Assembly: GCA_965153355.1 (NCBI GenBank)
Contig: OZ231127.1
Coordinates: forward strand, 69,068,001-69,132,000
From: Flaccisagitta enflata
Lineage: Eukaryota > Chaetognatha > Sagittoidea > Aphragmophora
Direction: 5' to 3'
DNA: 64,000 nt
The notes below the pieces were generated by a model, which was given only the letters and a program-made list of their open reading frames with translations, searched no databases and was not told where the DNA came from. The translations under genes were made by a program, and so were the position numbers. Positions within the stretch are counted from its first letter, which is position 1; each line of letters opens with the position of its first letter. Positions 1 through 11,869 of the stretch are shown piece after piece.

Positions 1-460
1 GGGCAGCGGCCCCAAAGGGGTCGATGACCTATGCTTTCACACATATGGGGAATTTTCTCCTCTTTCTCCTCCTCCTTCTTCTCCTCCTCCTTCTTCTCCG
101 TACCCCCCCTCCCCCCAGCCTCTAGGCCCATTTCTCAGCCTGAAGGCCCGTATCCCAGCCTCGAGGCCCAAAAATTCCAGTCCTGAGGCCCAAATCCCAC
201 CCTCAAGGCCCAAATCTCAATCCCCAGGCCCAGATTCTACTCTCTAGGGATTTGGGCCTCAAGACTGGGATTTGGGCCTCGAGGCTGGGATATGGGCCTC
301 AGGCTGAGATGTGGGCCTGGAGGCTGGGAGGGGGGTGCGGAGAAGAAGGAGGAGAGGAAAGAGAAAATTCCCCATATGTGTGGCATAGGTCATCGACCCC
401 TCTTCCCTCCTTCAACCACAACCTATTTAAGCAGGGCATGGGTACCGCTGACCATAAACA
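1..460 (+). repeat. Family C palindromic element, left end cut by window
   Basis: It starts with GGGCAGCGGCCCCAAAGGGG and a GATGACCTATG box. The core is built of short units rich in GAGGCCCAAATC. An inverted copy of the start follows near 355-405 (CCCCATATGTG, then GGTCATCGACCCC), and then the family tail GGGTACCGCTGACCAT near 439-455. The same order is seen at 3,502-4,358, 17,606-18,047, 56,183-56,830 and, reversed, 58,360-58,917. No protein-coding potential. It is probably a non-autonomous mobile element of unknown class. Confidence 0.6.
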
Positions 461-499
461 GCTTTCGAAAATTATTATTGCTTCTAATATGAGAATAAG

Positions 500-1013
500 A
501 CCAATATATTGAAAAGAATCCAGAATATCAGAAATGTTCTCAGGTCAATTTTTCGATCCCCATGGCCTAAGGTTCTCAGGTCAAAAACCATATAAGGTCA
601 AATTTTCAAAATGGGAAATATACATATTTGATTGCAGATTCAGAATCCTTGTAAAAAACTGCCTGTTAAAAGTGTCTTCCTTTTTTCAAAATTCTAACTA
701 GAACATTATCAAATTTGACTTATAAGGTATAAATAGAGTAAGAATTGCGCTTTTGTTTAAAATTTTGCTAATTTTCATCTAAAACGCCAATTTTGACAGT
801 GTTTTGATCAGAATTTTTAAAAAAGGAAGGCACTTTCAACATACAGTTTTTTACAAAGATTCTGAATCTGCAATCAGATATGCACATTTCAAATTTTGAA
901 AATTTGACCTTATATGGTTTTTGACCTAAGAACCTTAGGCCATGGGGATCGAAAAATTGACCTGAGAGCATTTTTAACGGTCTGAGTTGATTCCTCAGGT
1001 CAATATTGGTCTA
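500..1013. repeat. Fold-back element with ~190-bp inverted arms
   Basis: The left arm runs about 500-700 and the right arm about 815-1013. They are imperfect reverse complements: GACCAATAT...CAGGTCAATTTTTCGATCCCC on the left is matched by GGGGATCGAAAAATTGACCTG...TCAATATTGGTC on the right. A ~110-bp AT-rich spacer separates them. It is flanked on both sides by family C tails (GTACCGCTGACCAT at ~440 and ~1,069), so it may lie within or between C elements. No coding capacity. Confidence 0.75.
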
Positions 1014-1281
1014 GTTTAAAATGGACAAGAGGAAAGGATAATTTCTATATATTTCTGAGAGCTGTTAGTACCGCTGACCATCTAACGCTTTTGCGACTAT
1101 TATTCATTCTAATAGTCCATGCAGTGCTGTGACTGTGTTTGTCCGTCCATCCATCAGTTCCGCAAAAATACTTCTCTTGCTAGCAACAATGCCTTAGTTG
1201 GCCGTTGACTTTTGGATTTTGATCAGGTCTAGTCGTGCCGCTCTTAAATTTGGTGTCGTCAAGAATGTCGCGCAATCGCGT

Positions 1282-1456
<175 letters not shown>

Positions 1457-1562
1457 ATGAAATCGTTTTTACTTTTATTTTTATCATCCTCACTTGCCTT
1501 CGATCACCACAGTTAAGCCGAGTATTAAATTTCGTCATGTCGTCAAAAAAAAAAAAAATAAC

Positions 1563-1663
<101 letters not shown>

Positions 1664-1908
1664 TTTTTTTACAGCTGACAATATTCGGTTTCTATGGGCT
1701 TAAAAAGTAATCTGTATTTTGCTCTCCCGCTCTATTACTTTCTTATGCAGCTGTTGTTGCGCTCAACTCGGTTTATTACTGTTCACGTCTTTCGTCAGTG
1801 TACCCTTTTGAAAGACATGTCTGTCCACAAACGCTCATCGCTCTGTGTTTCTGTCTCACTGTCTGACTCTCTTCATCTCTCTGTAATCGTCTGTCAGTCT
1901 TCGTCTAA

Positions 1909-2017
<109 letters not shown>

Positions 2018-2175
2018 ATTTTTAACTTTTGAACAAACTTTTAAATCATTTAAAAGACCAAAAACTTTTTTAAACGCAATTTTGCTCTTTCTCCCTATGC
2101 CGCCATACGTTTCATATTTTCAATGAGACGTTAATTTTGAAATTCCTTTTAACTTTGAAACTTGAAAGTGAAAAG

Positions 2176-2177
<2 letters not shown>

Positions 2178-2266
<89 letters not shown>

Positions 2267-2288
2267 CTCTCTCTCTCTCTCTCTCTCT
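2178..2288. repeat. (TC)n microsatellite with one interruption
   Basis: A TC tract broken once by a CATT near 2,263. It ends about 35 bp before a family A element. Confidence 0.93.
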
Positions 2289-2321
2289 TCCTATAACAAG
2301 ATTCGCCTTTGTAACCGTCTG

Positions 2322-2548
2322 TTTTTAGGAGCGTGCACACGGCTCTACAACCCGCTATGTCCTTGTCTGTCGGTACGTCCGTCCATCCATGAAAAAACTT
2401 TGGTCCATCCATTGGTAACACTTTGCTTTTTCAACGTGTATGGGCGGTTTTTGCATTTCTGCCCCAGTCATTATATTTGGTAATTCTGTATATCACTGCC
2501 CTTGCCTAGCCGCACGCGACTTGGGTAGCCGTGTATCCGGCCTTGTCA
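2322..2548 (-). mobile_element. Family A short element (HINE/MITE-like)
   Basis: It begins TTTTTAGGAGCGTGCACACGG, continues with GTCCGTCC-type simple sequence, and closes with CGCACGCGAC then GTGTATCCGGCCTTGT. The two ends (TTTTTAG...GCGTGC and GGCCTTGT) are shared with copies at 14,437, 15,873, 16,478, 43,847, 54,285, 62,272 and 62,509. Orientation is set arbitrarily by the GTCGCG...CGCGACTAAAAA hairpin end, which is on the left here. No ORF. Confidence 0.6.
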
Positions 2549-2587
2549 TAAGAGAAAATGAATGAAAGAAGCTTATTTCTTATTTGA

Positions 2588-2691
2588 ACAAGCGATTTTA
2601 AAGTCGCCTTCTAGCTTTGTCCGTCCGTCTGTCCGTCCTTTGGTCCATCACGCTCGAGTTGGAAAGTGTGAAATCGCGAATTTTTTTGATG

Positions 2692-2783
<92 letters not shown>

Positions 2784-2885
2784 GGGGATGCGGAAGGGGG
2801 TGTGGAGGAGAGTGTTGGAGGGAGAGGTTGTGTGCCCGTGCTCACCCGTCCCCGACTATATTGTGACCCCGCGTCACTTGTTTCT
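2588..2885. mobile_element. Family A variant containing a (TG)n tract
   Basis: The order is: GTCCGTCCGTCTGTCC, CACGCTCGAGTTGGAAA, GATGCTG, a (TG)n tract at 2,691-2,780, then CACCCGTCC...TATTGTGACCCCGCGTCACTT. The same order occurs at 61,650-61,905, where the (TG)n is a short GTGAGTGTGAG. The two are clearly one variant. Non-coding. Confidence 0.55.
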
Positions 2886-2889
2886 CGTT

Positions 2890-3500
2890 GGATTACTTTC
2901 GTTCTCAAGATGGTTAAACTTGAAATACATTCATGTGCCCATCGTGTCTGAGCATTGGCTCCAGTTGTAATTTTTTTTATTTTTACATTCATCAAATTAA
3001 ATTACCACAATCGTTAACAGATTGTAGATGAAAAAGCCGGGGCATATTCTTCATAGTTAAGTGTCTTTTTGACTCAGCCTAGCCAACATCTTAATACTTT
3101 CATGTTAAGTTTGTTGGCAAACTCGTTAATTATTCTGTACCATAGGTCAATTATTCCACAAATTCCATCTCTACGTATGAGAACTTTTATACATGGTGTG
3201 TTAAATAGAGTGTCATATCAAAGAGGAGAAAAAAACTGACCTATTACTGTTTTTAGAAACGCAAAATCATTTCTCAAAAAGAGTTTTTAAAAGATGATTT
3301 TGCACAGTGGGCCTTAACCTAATTTTGGTTTAAAAAAGATCCTCAATGATTGTTATATATATATAATAAGGTACATTTTAAAGTTGAGAATTGATATTGA
3401 CTCTCAATAATAAATTTCCCTGAAAAATTTTTATACAAATTACTAAAAAAAATTTAATCTTTTGTTGTATTTCGAATCAATTCTTAAGGATTATACTTTT
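2890..3500. other. AT-rich gap, no gene seen
   Basis: Unique AT-rich sequence with short A runs and an (AT) stretch near 3,356. No ORF above background, no RNA gene and no repeat family were recognised. Confidence 0.6.
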
Positions 3501-3501
3501 T

Positions 3502-4358
3502 GGGCAGCGGCCCCGGAGGGGCCGATGACCTATGATTCCACATAGGGCAAATTTTCCGGTTTCCGTCCGTCCGTCCATCCGTCCGTCTGTCCCCCCCCCC
3601 CCGAGCCTAGAAAATAGCAACCTGGGCCTCAAAATAGGCCTTTCAGACCCCCAATCAGGCCTATCAGATCCCAAATCAGGCCTTCCAGACCCCAATTTAG
3701 GCCTCTCAGGACCTCAATCAGGCCTATCAGATCCAAAATCAGGCCTTCCAGACCTCAATTTAGGCCTCTCAGAGCCTCAATCAGGCCTGTCAGACCCCAA
3801 ATCAGGCATTCCAGACCTCAAATTAGGCCTCCAGAATCCTAACCAGGCCTCTAAGAACCCCAATCAGGCCTTTCAGATCTAAAATCAGGCCTTGACAGAC
3901 CCCTTATCAGGCCTTTTGGGCCTCTGATCAAGCCATCCAGACCTCAAATCAGGCCTCTCAAACCCTAATTCAGGCATTTCAGTGCCAAATTCAGTTCTCA
4001 GATCCAAATCTGACCTTTCAAACCAAAAATTAGATCTTCTAGACCTCAAACTAGGCCTATCAGACCCATATCAGCCCTTCCCAGCCCACAAACAGGCCTC
4101 CAACCCTGAATTAGACCCAATACAAGCTTCTCAAACCCCTCAGACCTCAAATCAGGCATATTAGACCTTAAATCAGGCAACTAAGACTATGTAGACCCAA
4201 AATCAGGTATTAAAGACCCTGAAATTGTCCAGCGTGGAATCATAGGTCATCGGCCCCTCCAGGGCCGCTGCCCCACTCAGCATCTCATAGCAAAATAAAC
4301 TAACATAGGGGCATCGGGTACCGCTGACCATGTAACGCTTTTGCGACTATTAAAATTC
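3502..4358 (+). repeat. Family C element, long copy (~860 bp)
   Basis: It starts TTTTTGGGCAGCGGCCCCGG and has the inverted box GATGACCTATGATTCCACA, which is matched at 4,229-4,272 by GGAATCATAGGTCATCGGCCCC...GGGCCGCTGCCCC. The core of about 600 bp repeats a 17-20 bp unit of the type TCAGGCCTCTCAGACC, more than 25 times with drift. It ends with the tail GGGTACCGCTGACCATGTAACGC. The open frames through the core reflect the unit length and are not genes. Confidence 0.7.
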
Positions 4359-4359
4359 T

Positions 4360-5215
4360 GATTTAATATTCATATTCCTGGTAAAATTTCCAATCATTTG
4401 ATAGGTCAAGACTATATATTCTTTTGAAAAAATAAAATTTTCACACAGTAGATCTCCTCTAGACTTGAGATGACAGGGGCATAGTGGGAATAGAAATGAA
4501 GCTAGGGGACTGATATTTGGAATATAAACAAATAATAGAATGATTTATTTTCTATTATGGTTGGTTGATGAAAAACGTAACCTCTAAAGATTTGTTTGAA
4601 ATATATCAAAAAACTGAAATTTTTAATGGTTTTTACAAAAAAATATGATGTCAAGATCAATTCTCCAGTATAAAATGTATCTAATTACATACATCACAGC
4701 TATTGAGGATTTTTTTTCTAATCCAAATAAGGTTGATGCCCACTGTACTCGGGTGATTTTTATTGTAACAGACTTATGCTATTCATTATCAGCAAGGGAT
4801 AAAGAGACGCTTGTCAAAACACTAGGAAACAAGCAAGGATTAATAACAACGACGACCCGTAGGGCTACTATCTTCTCATCGTCTCTTCTCGTTATTTGTT
4901 TATCACTTGATTTAGTTTTCTATTGATTATGGAAGTTGCTGATTTTATTTATTCATCTTTTTTTCGCGCCTGAAATCGATTTTTGCCGGATTTTCTCTCC
5001 ATTTTCCGGAGGGAATAACATATGGTTGTTTTTCTGGTCTTGCCAATAAACATCTCTAATATAACGCATTAACCCTTGGACGCGCGTCCAAACCATCTCT
5101 ATCTCTATCGCTTTATCCTTTTCTTTATCTTCCTACCTCGGCTTTTTCTCTGTCCCTATCATTCTACTACTGGCTACCTGTATCTCTGGCTGTGTGTATT
5201 TCTCTCTTTCTCCCT
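4360..5215. other. No gene recognised
   Basis: Unique AT-rich sequence. A 93-codon open stretch at 4,645-4,926 shows no domain, signal or coding-like bias that I can support, so I do not call it. Confidence 0.5.
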
Positions 5216-5218
5216 CTC

Positions 5219-5244
5219 TGTCTCTCTGTCTCTCTGTCTCTCTG

Positions 5245-5326
<82 letters not shown>
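5219..5326. repeat. (TCTCTG)n merging into (TC)n
   Basis: TCTCTG units to about 5,253, then pure TC. Confidence 0.93.
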
Positions 5327-5329
<3 letters not shown>

Positions 5330-6262
5330 TCACACTTCAACCAGTTTAATAGCTACACCGCGAGCATTTAACCCTTTATGTAAAAGACAAAAAAGAGAAA
5401 CCCTTAGAACATCCAGTGTTTGTCAAGTGGCCGTCGTGTCAACCCGCGAGAGGGTTCTCCCCTACCTTCAACAGCCGCCGCCACCACAGCCACCACCGCC
5501 ACAACCACCACAACCACAATCACCGCCACCGTCGTTAAGGCTGGAAACGTTGTAAACCGCACTAAAAAAATTATGAAGACGTTTTTATGTCGGAAATTGT
5601 GGGTCAACTACCGGCAAAAAAAAAGACAAAGAACTTTTTTATGACGCCCGCAAAAAAAAAAAAAAAAAGTAAAACGTGCTCTAAATAGTCCATGTTAGAA
5701 TTTGAGAAAATGACCAATATGTATATCAGTCATTTTCTTTATGAAAAGTAGAACAAATATAAGACACAAAAAAAAAAAATACAATACGTAAACAGACAAA
5801 ATGTGAATCATCCATCTCTTGCTTGCACGCGATGTTATGCCTCACCATTTCGGTCGAGGTGTTGGTTTATCTTTGACTGTGTGCAAGTCCGTTACTTTTA
5901 ATGACGCTTAAGGGTAGTTTTAAGTTACTGCTTCTGTACAAGTGCTTGTGGATCTTTACCCTTGCCAAGCCGCAGTCCCGTGCGACCCGTGCGTAATTTG
6001 AGTAGCCATGCATCCGGCCTTGTTACTTCTTAGTTTCCATTGTGGAAAAACAATTTAGCGGTCAGCATTTCTTATAAATGGTTAAATATATGAACCACCA
6101 GTTGCCTGCTTTTATAGAATTGAAATAAAAATGAAAGAACGAACGAACGATGGAAGGCCCGAAGATAGTAAAGATGTGGGGTAGAAAGAGAAGGAGAAAG
6201 GAAGGGAAGTACTCAAAGAAGTCAAGAAAAAGAGGATTTAACCCATTCATTTATAAATTAGT
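5330..6262. other. Non-coding; CCACC-rich patch and family A fragment
   Basis: A (CCA/CAC)-rich low-complexity patch lies at about 5,470-5,530. A family A end fragment lies at about 5,955-6,027 (GCCGCAGTCCCGTGCGAC, then GCATCCGGCCTTGTTAC). The rest is A-rich unique sequence. No gene seen. Confidence 0.5.
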
Positions 6263-6265
6263 TAT

Positions 6266-6353
6266 TGAATGAATGAATGAATGAATGAATGAATGAATGA
6301 ATGAATGAATGAATGAATGAATGAATGAATGAATGAATGAATGAATGAATGAA
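6266..6353. repeat. (TGAA)n microsatellite
   Basis: About 21 tandem TGAA units. Confidence 0.95.
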
Positions 6354-6577
6354 AGAATGAGCGACTAAGAGGAGTAAGAAATGGTGGAAAGGGTGGTCAA
6401 TTTTTCGACAAATGTCATAGAATTTAGCCATTAGACGAATAAGCTGCGTATCAAGCACGCTATTTCATATAATTGGCCAGTTGACCAAATAACTGGATAC
6501 AACATGGCAATGGAAACAAAAAGTATCTTTTCATTTTCACCCAAATTTTTCCCGGATACCTGTTTTTAATATTTTTA

Positions 6578-6580
<3 letters not shown>

Positions 6581-6672
<92 letters not shown>
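6581..6672. repeat. (TC)n microsatellite
   Basis: A pure TC tract in unique AT-rich sequence. No gene was recognised from 6,360 to 7,200. Confidence 0.95.
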
Positions 6673-6674
<2 letters not shown>

Positions 6675-7209
6675 GAGGAGGAAGCCGCGAAGCCACTGAA
6701 TAAATATTTGTCCAAGTTCTTAGATCACTTAACAGCAACCCGAACCTCTTGAAAATAAATATAATGGAAAACTCTTTTTCATTCAAAAAAGGGAAAAGGA
6801 GTTTTTTTTTCTAGCGACCAAAACAATTTGATCCAAGAAAAATCCATTCCCTTACGGATTTTTGTGAGAATCTTTTTTTCTTACTCTTATCATTTTTCGA
6901 AAATCAGCCATGCTTTTTTGAAAACACATAACGAAATGCCCGTCCATTGATCAAAGATAATAAATCTGACAATGAAGTTTGACAACTGATTTTGATTAGG
7001 ATTGGGAATTTGTGGTAATGGTAATGAGTTGTTTTTGTAAAGTTTAGATAAAAAGGAGCAATACTTTAAAAAATGAAATGAGAGAGAGCTGGACGCACAG
7101 ACAGGCAGAAAAACAGGTAGCAACAAACACAAAGAAAGTTGGTCAAGGCGACCTCCTCTTAAAATTTAGAAAAAAAAAATTGAGAAACCACAAAAAGAGC
7201 GATGCGGAA

Positions 7210-7213
<4 letters not shown>

Positions 7214-7298
<85 letters not shown>
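7214..7298. repeat. (TG)n microsatellite
   Basis: A pure TG tract of about 85 bp. Confidence 0.95.
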
Positions 7299-7299
<1 letters not shown>

Positions 7300-7475
7300 T
7301 ATGCACTGAGTACATTGCGCTCGTATGCGTATGGTCTTGTGGGTTTGTCCCTCTTTTTTTTTCTGAAAATAAAGAGGAAAGCATGGCAAACAGGAAGAAC
7401 CGTGACGGAAGATTGACGTCGACGCGAAAGAAGATTTTAAGCCGTCAACAAACATCACTGTCTGATGAGTGTCTC

Positions 7476-7614
<139 letters not shown>

Positions 7615-7781
7615 CGTCAGTCCCAGTGCAGACTTTGTTGCCCCTATTGTCTGGATGTGACACATGTCTTGCATGTCTGAATATTAACAACTACTTCTCA
7701 TTACTCATAACAAAACACGTAAGAAGTGATGCAGGAAGAAATGCTAACTTTCAAATCAAAGAAGAACAGCAACAAAATCGA

Positions 7782-7811
7782 AAAGAAGAAGAAGAAGAAG
7801 AAGAAGAAGAA

Positions 7812-7842
<31 letters not shown>

Positions 7843-7868
7843 AAGAAGAAGAAGAAGAAGAAGAAGAA
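7782..7868. repeat. (GAA)n microsatellite
   Basis: GAA units with one AAT interruption. A short (AATC)n run follows at 7,960-7,987. Confidence 0.93.
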
Positions 7869-8066
7869 ATCCTACTCTATTCCTTGTAATGAATGCAATA
7901 CCTGCCGTCATGATGCCCTTAGACTGCTCTTAGTCTCGTGGTATAAAATCTTTGAATCGAATCAATCAATCAATCAATCAATCAATCTCTCTCTATCTCT
8001 CTCATTCATCACCACCTAAATTCGGAGACGCGAAATTAGTAAAGCGATACTGAAATTATTATTTGC

Positions 8067-9385
8067 GCGATGATTAGGGCCAACGGTTTTTGCATAAAAT
8101 CAATTGAACACCCCAGCCTGCAGCTTTTTTAAACAGACTATGTCTATACTGTTGAAAACTACTCGCTATATGACTTTCCTCCGTGATTTAGAGGTGCCAG
8201 ATTTGATATTTTGATCATAACTTGAAGGTGGTTGTGGTAAAAATGTCAAATTTAGGTCATTTTGGCCGCCAAATTGGGCCACTTAGCCTTAGAAATCGAA
8301 CCTTTAATCCATGAGATTATAAAACTAGAGCTCCAGATCTCACTAGTGGTGCAATCCGCATATTTCCATCATTTTTCGTTTGGATTTGAGAGCATTTCAA
8401 AGACGAAAGGGTTTGAAGAAAATTAGCTTCCAATCTCAGTGGCATTTTATTTTCACAAATTTCAATATTTTGGCTTTGGATAGACCAATCTGCATGAAAT
8501 TGGTGATCAAATTGAAGAGTTTTTCCTGTTCTAGCTGATGGTAAAAAAATTGCAGATCGATATTCCCTCCCCAAAAATTTTAGAGAGTGTAGAAGCAGGT
8601 GCAAAAAAGTCAATTGTTTTGCAAATTGATCAATTTTGGATAAAAAAAGAATTAGAGCCACTTCCAATTCATAAAAGGCACCCAAAATCCATGAGCAAAT
8701 AAAGAATTGTTTTCTCAGGAGGCTAACCAGTAGTGCAAATCTGGCATGTCAATATGTTTTTGCATTTAGATTTTACACCAGAACTTCAAGGTGGAATACT
8801 TATTATGGGCATTTTGACATGCCTTTTGATCTTTGAAGTTCTATAAAATCTAAATGAAAAAACATATTGACATGCCGATGATACTATTTTGCTCGTAATT
8901 TCGTCAAAAATTGATCAGTGCAAAAAAATCAAGCCTCTTCTACAGTCTCTAAAAGAAATTTTTGAAATATCGATCAAAAACACCATCGTATTTGAAAACT
9001 CTCGGCGTTGATCTGCCAGTCGTAAAATGTGAAAAGTGTGAAAAATATCAAGTGGAAATGAAACTATTTCATAAATACAAATGCTGAAATGCTCTCAAAA
9101 TACAAACGAAAAATGATAAGTATGCAGTTGCACCTACTAGTGATAGTTTATAATCTCATGGATTGCAATTTGTTCTTAGGCTAAGTATTGGTGAAGCCAT
9201 ATTAACTGGTGACATTTTTACCACAATACTATCAATTATGATCAAAATATCAAATCTGGCTCTAATCACGAAGAAAAGAGTCATATGGCCAGTAGTTACA
9301 AAAGCATTCGGAAACATTCCTGTTTAAAAAAGCTGCAGGCTGGGGTGTTCAATTGATTTGATGCAAAAACCGTTGGCCCTAGCGA
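8067..9385. repeat. Fold-back element, 1.3 kb, ~0.6-kb inverted arms
   Basis: The left arm is about 8,067-8,790 and the right arm about 8,836-9,385, separated by about 45 bp. The outer ends pair as GGGCCAACGGTTTTTGCAT and ATGCAAAAACCGTTGGCCC, and the next block contains CACCCCAGCCTGCAGC and its complement. At the centre, GACATGCC-type and TTTAGATTTTA stretches pair. The arms have diverged by substitutions and small gaps. A half copy lies at 61,050-61,430. No protein similarity was recognised, so it is a non-autonomous fold-back element. Confidence 0.8.
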
Positions 9386-9389
9386 TGAT

Positions 9390-10080
9390 AGCATTATAGT
9401 AAGTCATTGATCTCAGGAACAATGTGCACAGGCTGTAGCCAGGAGTAGTCAAAAATCAAAATAATATTTTTGACCATGTTTTTGGTTGCGATGCACTCAA
9501 ATGCATCTATTAAGATGATATCAAGCGATTTTTTCTCAAACAACATTTACTCTCATCACTTAAAATGTTGTGAAATTTGAAAGATGCATTTGCTTATGCA
9601 AATAAGTCGCTCAGACTAATTTGCATACTAAAAGACAACCTTTAAAAGGCATTCTGCAGTGAGCTGCAAGGAGAAAATCAATAAGGTGAACGACATTCAA
9701 TCACATCTCCGATTTTGTTTCTTAGATGAAATTTACAGAAATTTACCAAATTATTTAGGTTTTGATTGACAAAAAAATTATGTAGTCGAATCAATCCCAT
9801 TACTGGTGGCTAGCACAGGTTCGAATCCTATGTCATGACTTTTTCGTTTCCACTGATGACTTTTTCGTTTCCACTGATAACTTTTTCATTCTCCAGTTGT
9901 CACTCCTGATTCTGTCATAAATTTTGTCAAGAATGATCAGAATGACCAAAAGTGAGACGGTTTTTTTGCATTCATTTCTATCTGACTCATACAAAACAAA
10001 TATTGAAAAGATTTTTTTCACATTCGACTCCTAGAAGCCCTCAAAAAGAATATCGAATGCCTCAAGGTTATGTGGCAAAA
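9390..10080. other. No gene; isolated Pol III B-box-like string
   Basis: Unique sequence. GGTTCGAATCC near 9,813-9,825 matches the tRNA B box, but no A box or tRNA fold could be drawn around it. A duplicated ATGACTTTTTCGTTTCCACTG lies at about 9,835-9,875. Confidence 0.4.
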
Positions 10081-10085
10081 AATCA

Positions 10086-10228
<143 letters not shown>

Positions 10229-10317
10229 ACAACCTAGTGTAAGCTTATGCAATTGTTACCACAAAACTACAGTTATACACTACCACAATACCACACTGTT
10301 GTTTGGCATAATTGTTC

Positions 10318-10318
10318 G

Positions 10319-10376
<58 letters not shown>

Positions 10377-10450
10377 GGTGGTGTGGTGGTGGTGGTGGTG
10401 GTGGTGGTGGTGGTGGTGGTGGTGGTGGTGGTGGTGGTGGTGGTGGTGGT
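10318..10450. repeat. (TTG)n to (GTG)n compound microsatellite
   Basis: TTG units to about 10,361, then GTG units to 10,450. A shorter TTG array follows at 10,559-10,606. Confidence 0.95.
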
Positions 10451-10631
10451 AAAGATACCGCACCATAAACTATGCACCCGTTGTTTTACCAAAATACCAT
10501 AAGTGCATACAATTACCACACAGTTGAAAATAGCATTGTTGTTACATTTTGTTTTATTTATTGTTGTTGTTGTTGTTGTTGTTGTTTGTTGTTGTTGTTG
10601 TTGTTGATGTTATCGTTTTTGCTGGTGGTGG

Positions 10632-10925
10632 TGCTGTCCTGAACTATCCCCTCCCCATTTGATATACCAAGGATACCACAACCAACACGGAGTGTGGTAT
10701 TCCAATACCACGCGCCGTGGTATTACTATTGTTGTTGTTTTTGTTGTTAGGGCTGTCCTGAATTGTTTGCGTTGTTACCCCCCCCCCATTTGATATACCA
10801 CTGTGGTATACCACGGATACCACAATTACCACGCGGTGTGGTATTCCATTACCACGCGCCGTGGTAATTCTGGCGTGGTATATTTCATTACCACGGCGTG
10901 GTAATCGAATACCACGCCGTGGTAT
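10632..10925. repeat. Cluster of TACCACG/CGTGGTA palindromes
   Basis: At least four near-perfect palindromes of 16-21 bp lie in 230 bp, for example ATACCACGCGCCGTGGTAT near 10,705, TTACCACGCGCCGTGGTAA near 10,849, TTACCACGGCGTGGTAA near 10,889 and ATACCACGCCGTGGTAT near 10,908. Single half-sites (TGTGGTAT, ATACCACA) are spread from about 10,258. A GCTGTCCTGAA...CCATTTGATATACCA block occurs twice, from about 10,632 and 10,751. The region is non-coding. Confidence 0.75.
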
Positions 10926-11005
10926 GAAAAATCCTAATGACGCCTAAGAGTACACTGTGTGTTACTCTTCGAATAATGCATCGTTAAAAAACAAAGTTTC
11001 GAGTA

Positions 11006-11152
11006 ATATGGATGGCCATTTATTATCTTATGATGTCCGTTTCCCGATTATATCTCGATTATATAATCCCAAAAGCTAATGAATCTTTACCAGGGGATAT
11101 AATCGGGAAACAGACATCCTAAGATAATGAATGGCCATCCATATTACAGTAT
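11006..11152. repeat. Short fold-back element, ~55-bp arms
   Basis: GTAATATGGATGGCCATT...GTTTCCCGATTATAT on the left is matched by ATATAATCGGGAAAC...ATGGCCATCCATATTAC on the right, with about 35 bp between. It has the size and shape of a small MITE. Confidence 0.8.
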
Positions 11153-11312
11153 GAACATTGTCAAATGCAAAAAAGTATTAAGCTTTTACTCCTAGATGCA
11201 TCATCTTCATGACCAGGAATCATTTTTCTCTTAAAGTATTATGGTTGACGTTTATTGTATCAAAATTTCATGGGTCTGTGTCAAATAGTTTGCCCGCAAC
11301 ATCAGATTGAAG

Positions 11313-11544
11313 TAAAACAATGCCGGATACACGGCTACCTTAGTCGCATGCTGGTGGGCAGGGGCAGTATTTGATGTAACTAAAGCACTTGGGCAAGTGC
11401 AGTGAGGCCAAAGACCGCAAAAACATAAAAAAAGTAAAATGGGGACCGACCGACCAACCAACCAACCAACCAACCAACCAACCGACCGACCAACCGACCG
11501 ACCGTCCGACCGACAAAGCGGGGTGTAGCATGCGACTAAAAAGC
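11313..11544 (+). mobile_element. Family A element
   Basis: It starts AAAACAATGCCGGATACACGG and contains TAGTCGCATGC and GGTGGGCAGGGGCAG. The core is a (GACC/AACC)n run at 11,444-11,512. It ends with the hairpin-like GTAGCATGCGACTAAAAA. No ORF. Confidence 0.65.
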
Positions 11545-11869
11545 ATTTCCAGAGGATGCTCATTTTCAGGGGGGGAAAGAAATCAAAGGTCGTGCAACTA
11601 TATACATCCCGGCTCAATTATAGCCCCTACCCACCCGCACGCGACTGGGGTACACATCGCACTGATGGACGATTTTTCAGTCATTATGTGCCACCAATGC
11701 GCCACCGCGGCTAGTGGCGCTTTTTGAGATTCAAGCAATGTGCCATTTGTTGTATATTGTTGCTAGATACACTGATTTTTGCCAACTCAGCTAAAGTGGG
11801 TATACGCAGATGAATCATTATTCATAGTAAAGAAAATCCCTGTTAATATTCACTTTTTCAATTAACTGG

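Noticed and set aside
3532-4164. Frames with regular LGLSDPQSGL-like repeats
   Set aside because: They follow the 17-20 bp core unit of family C, and the same happens in other copies in other frames. No start context or conservation.
9790-9840. tRNA gene suggested by GGTTCGAATCC
   Set aside because: No A box at the right distance, no acceptor or anticodon stem could be drawn, and the T stem has a mismatch. At most a chance B box or SINE relic.
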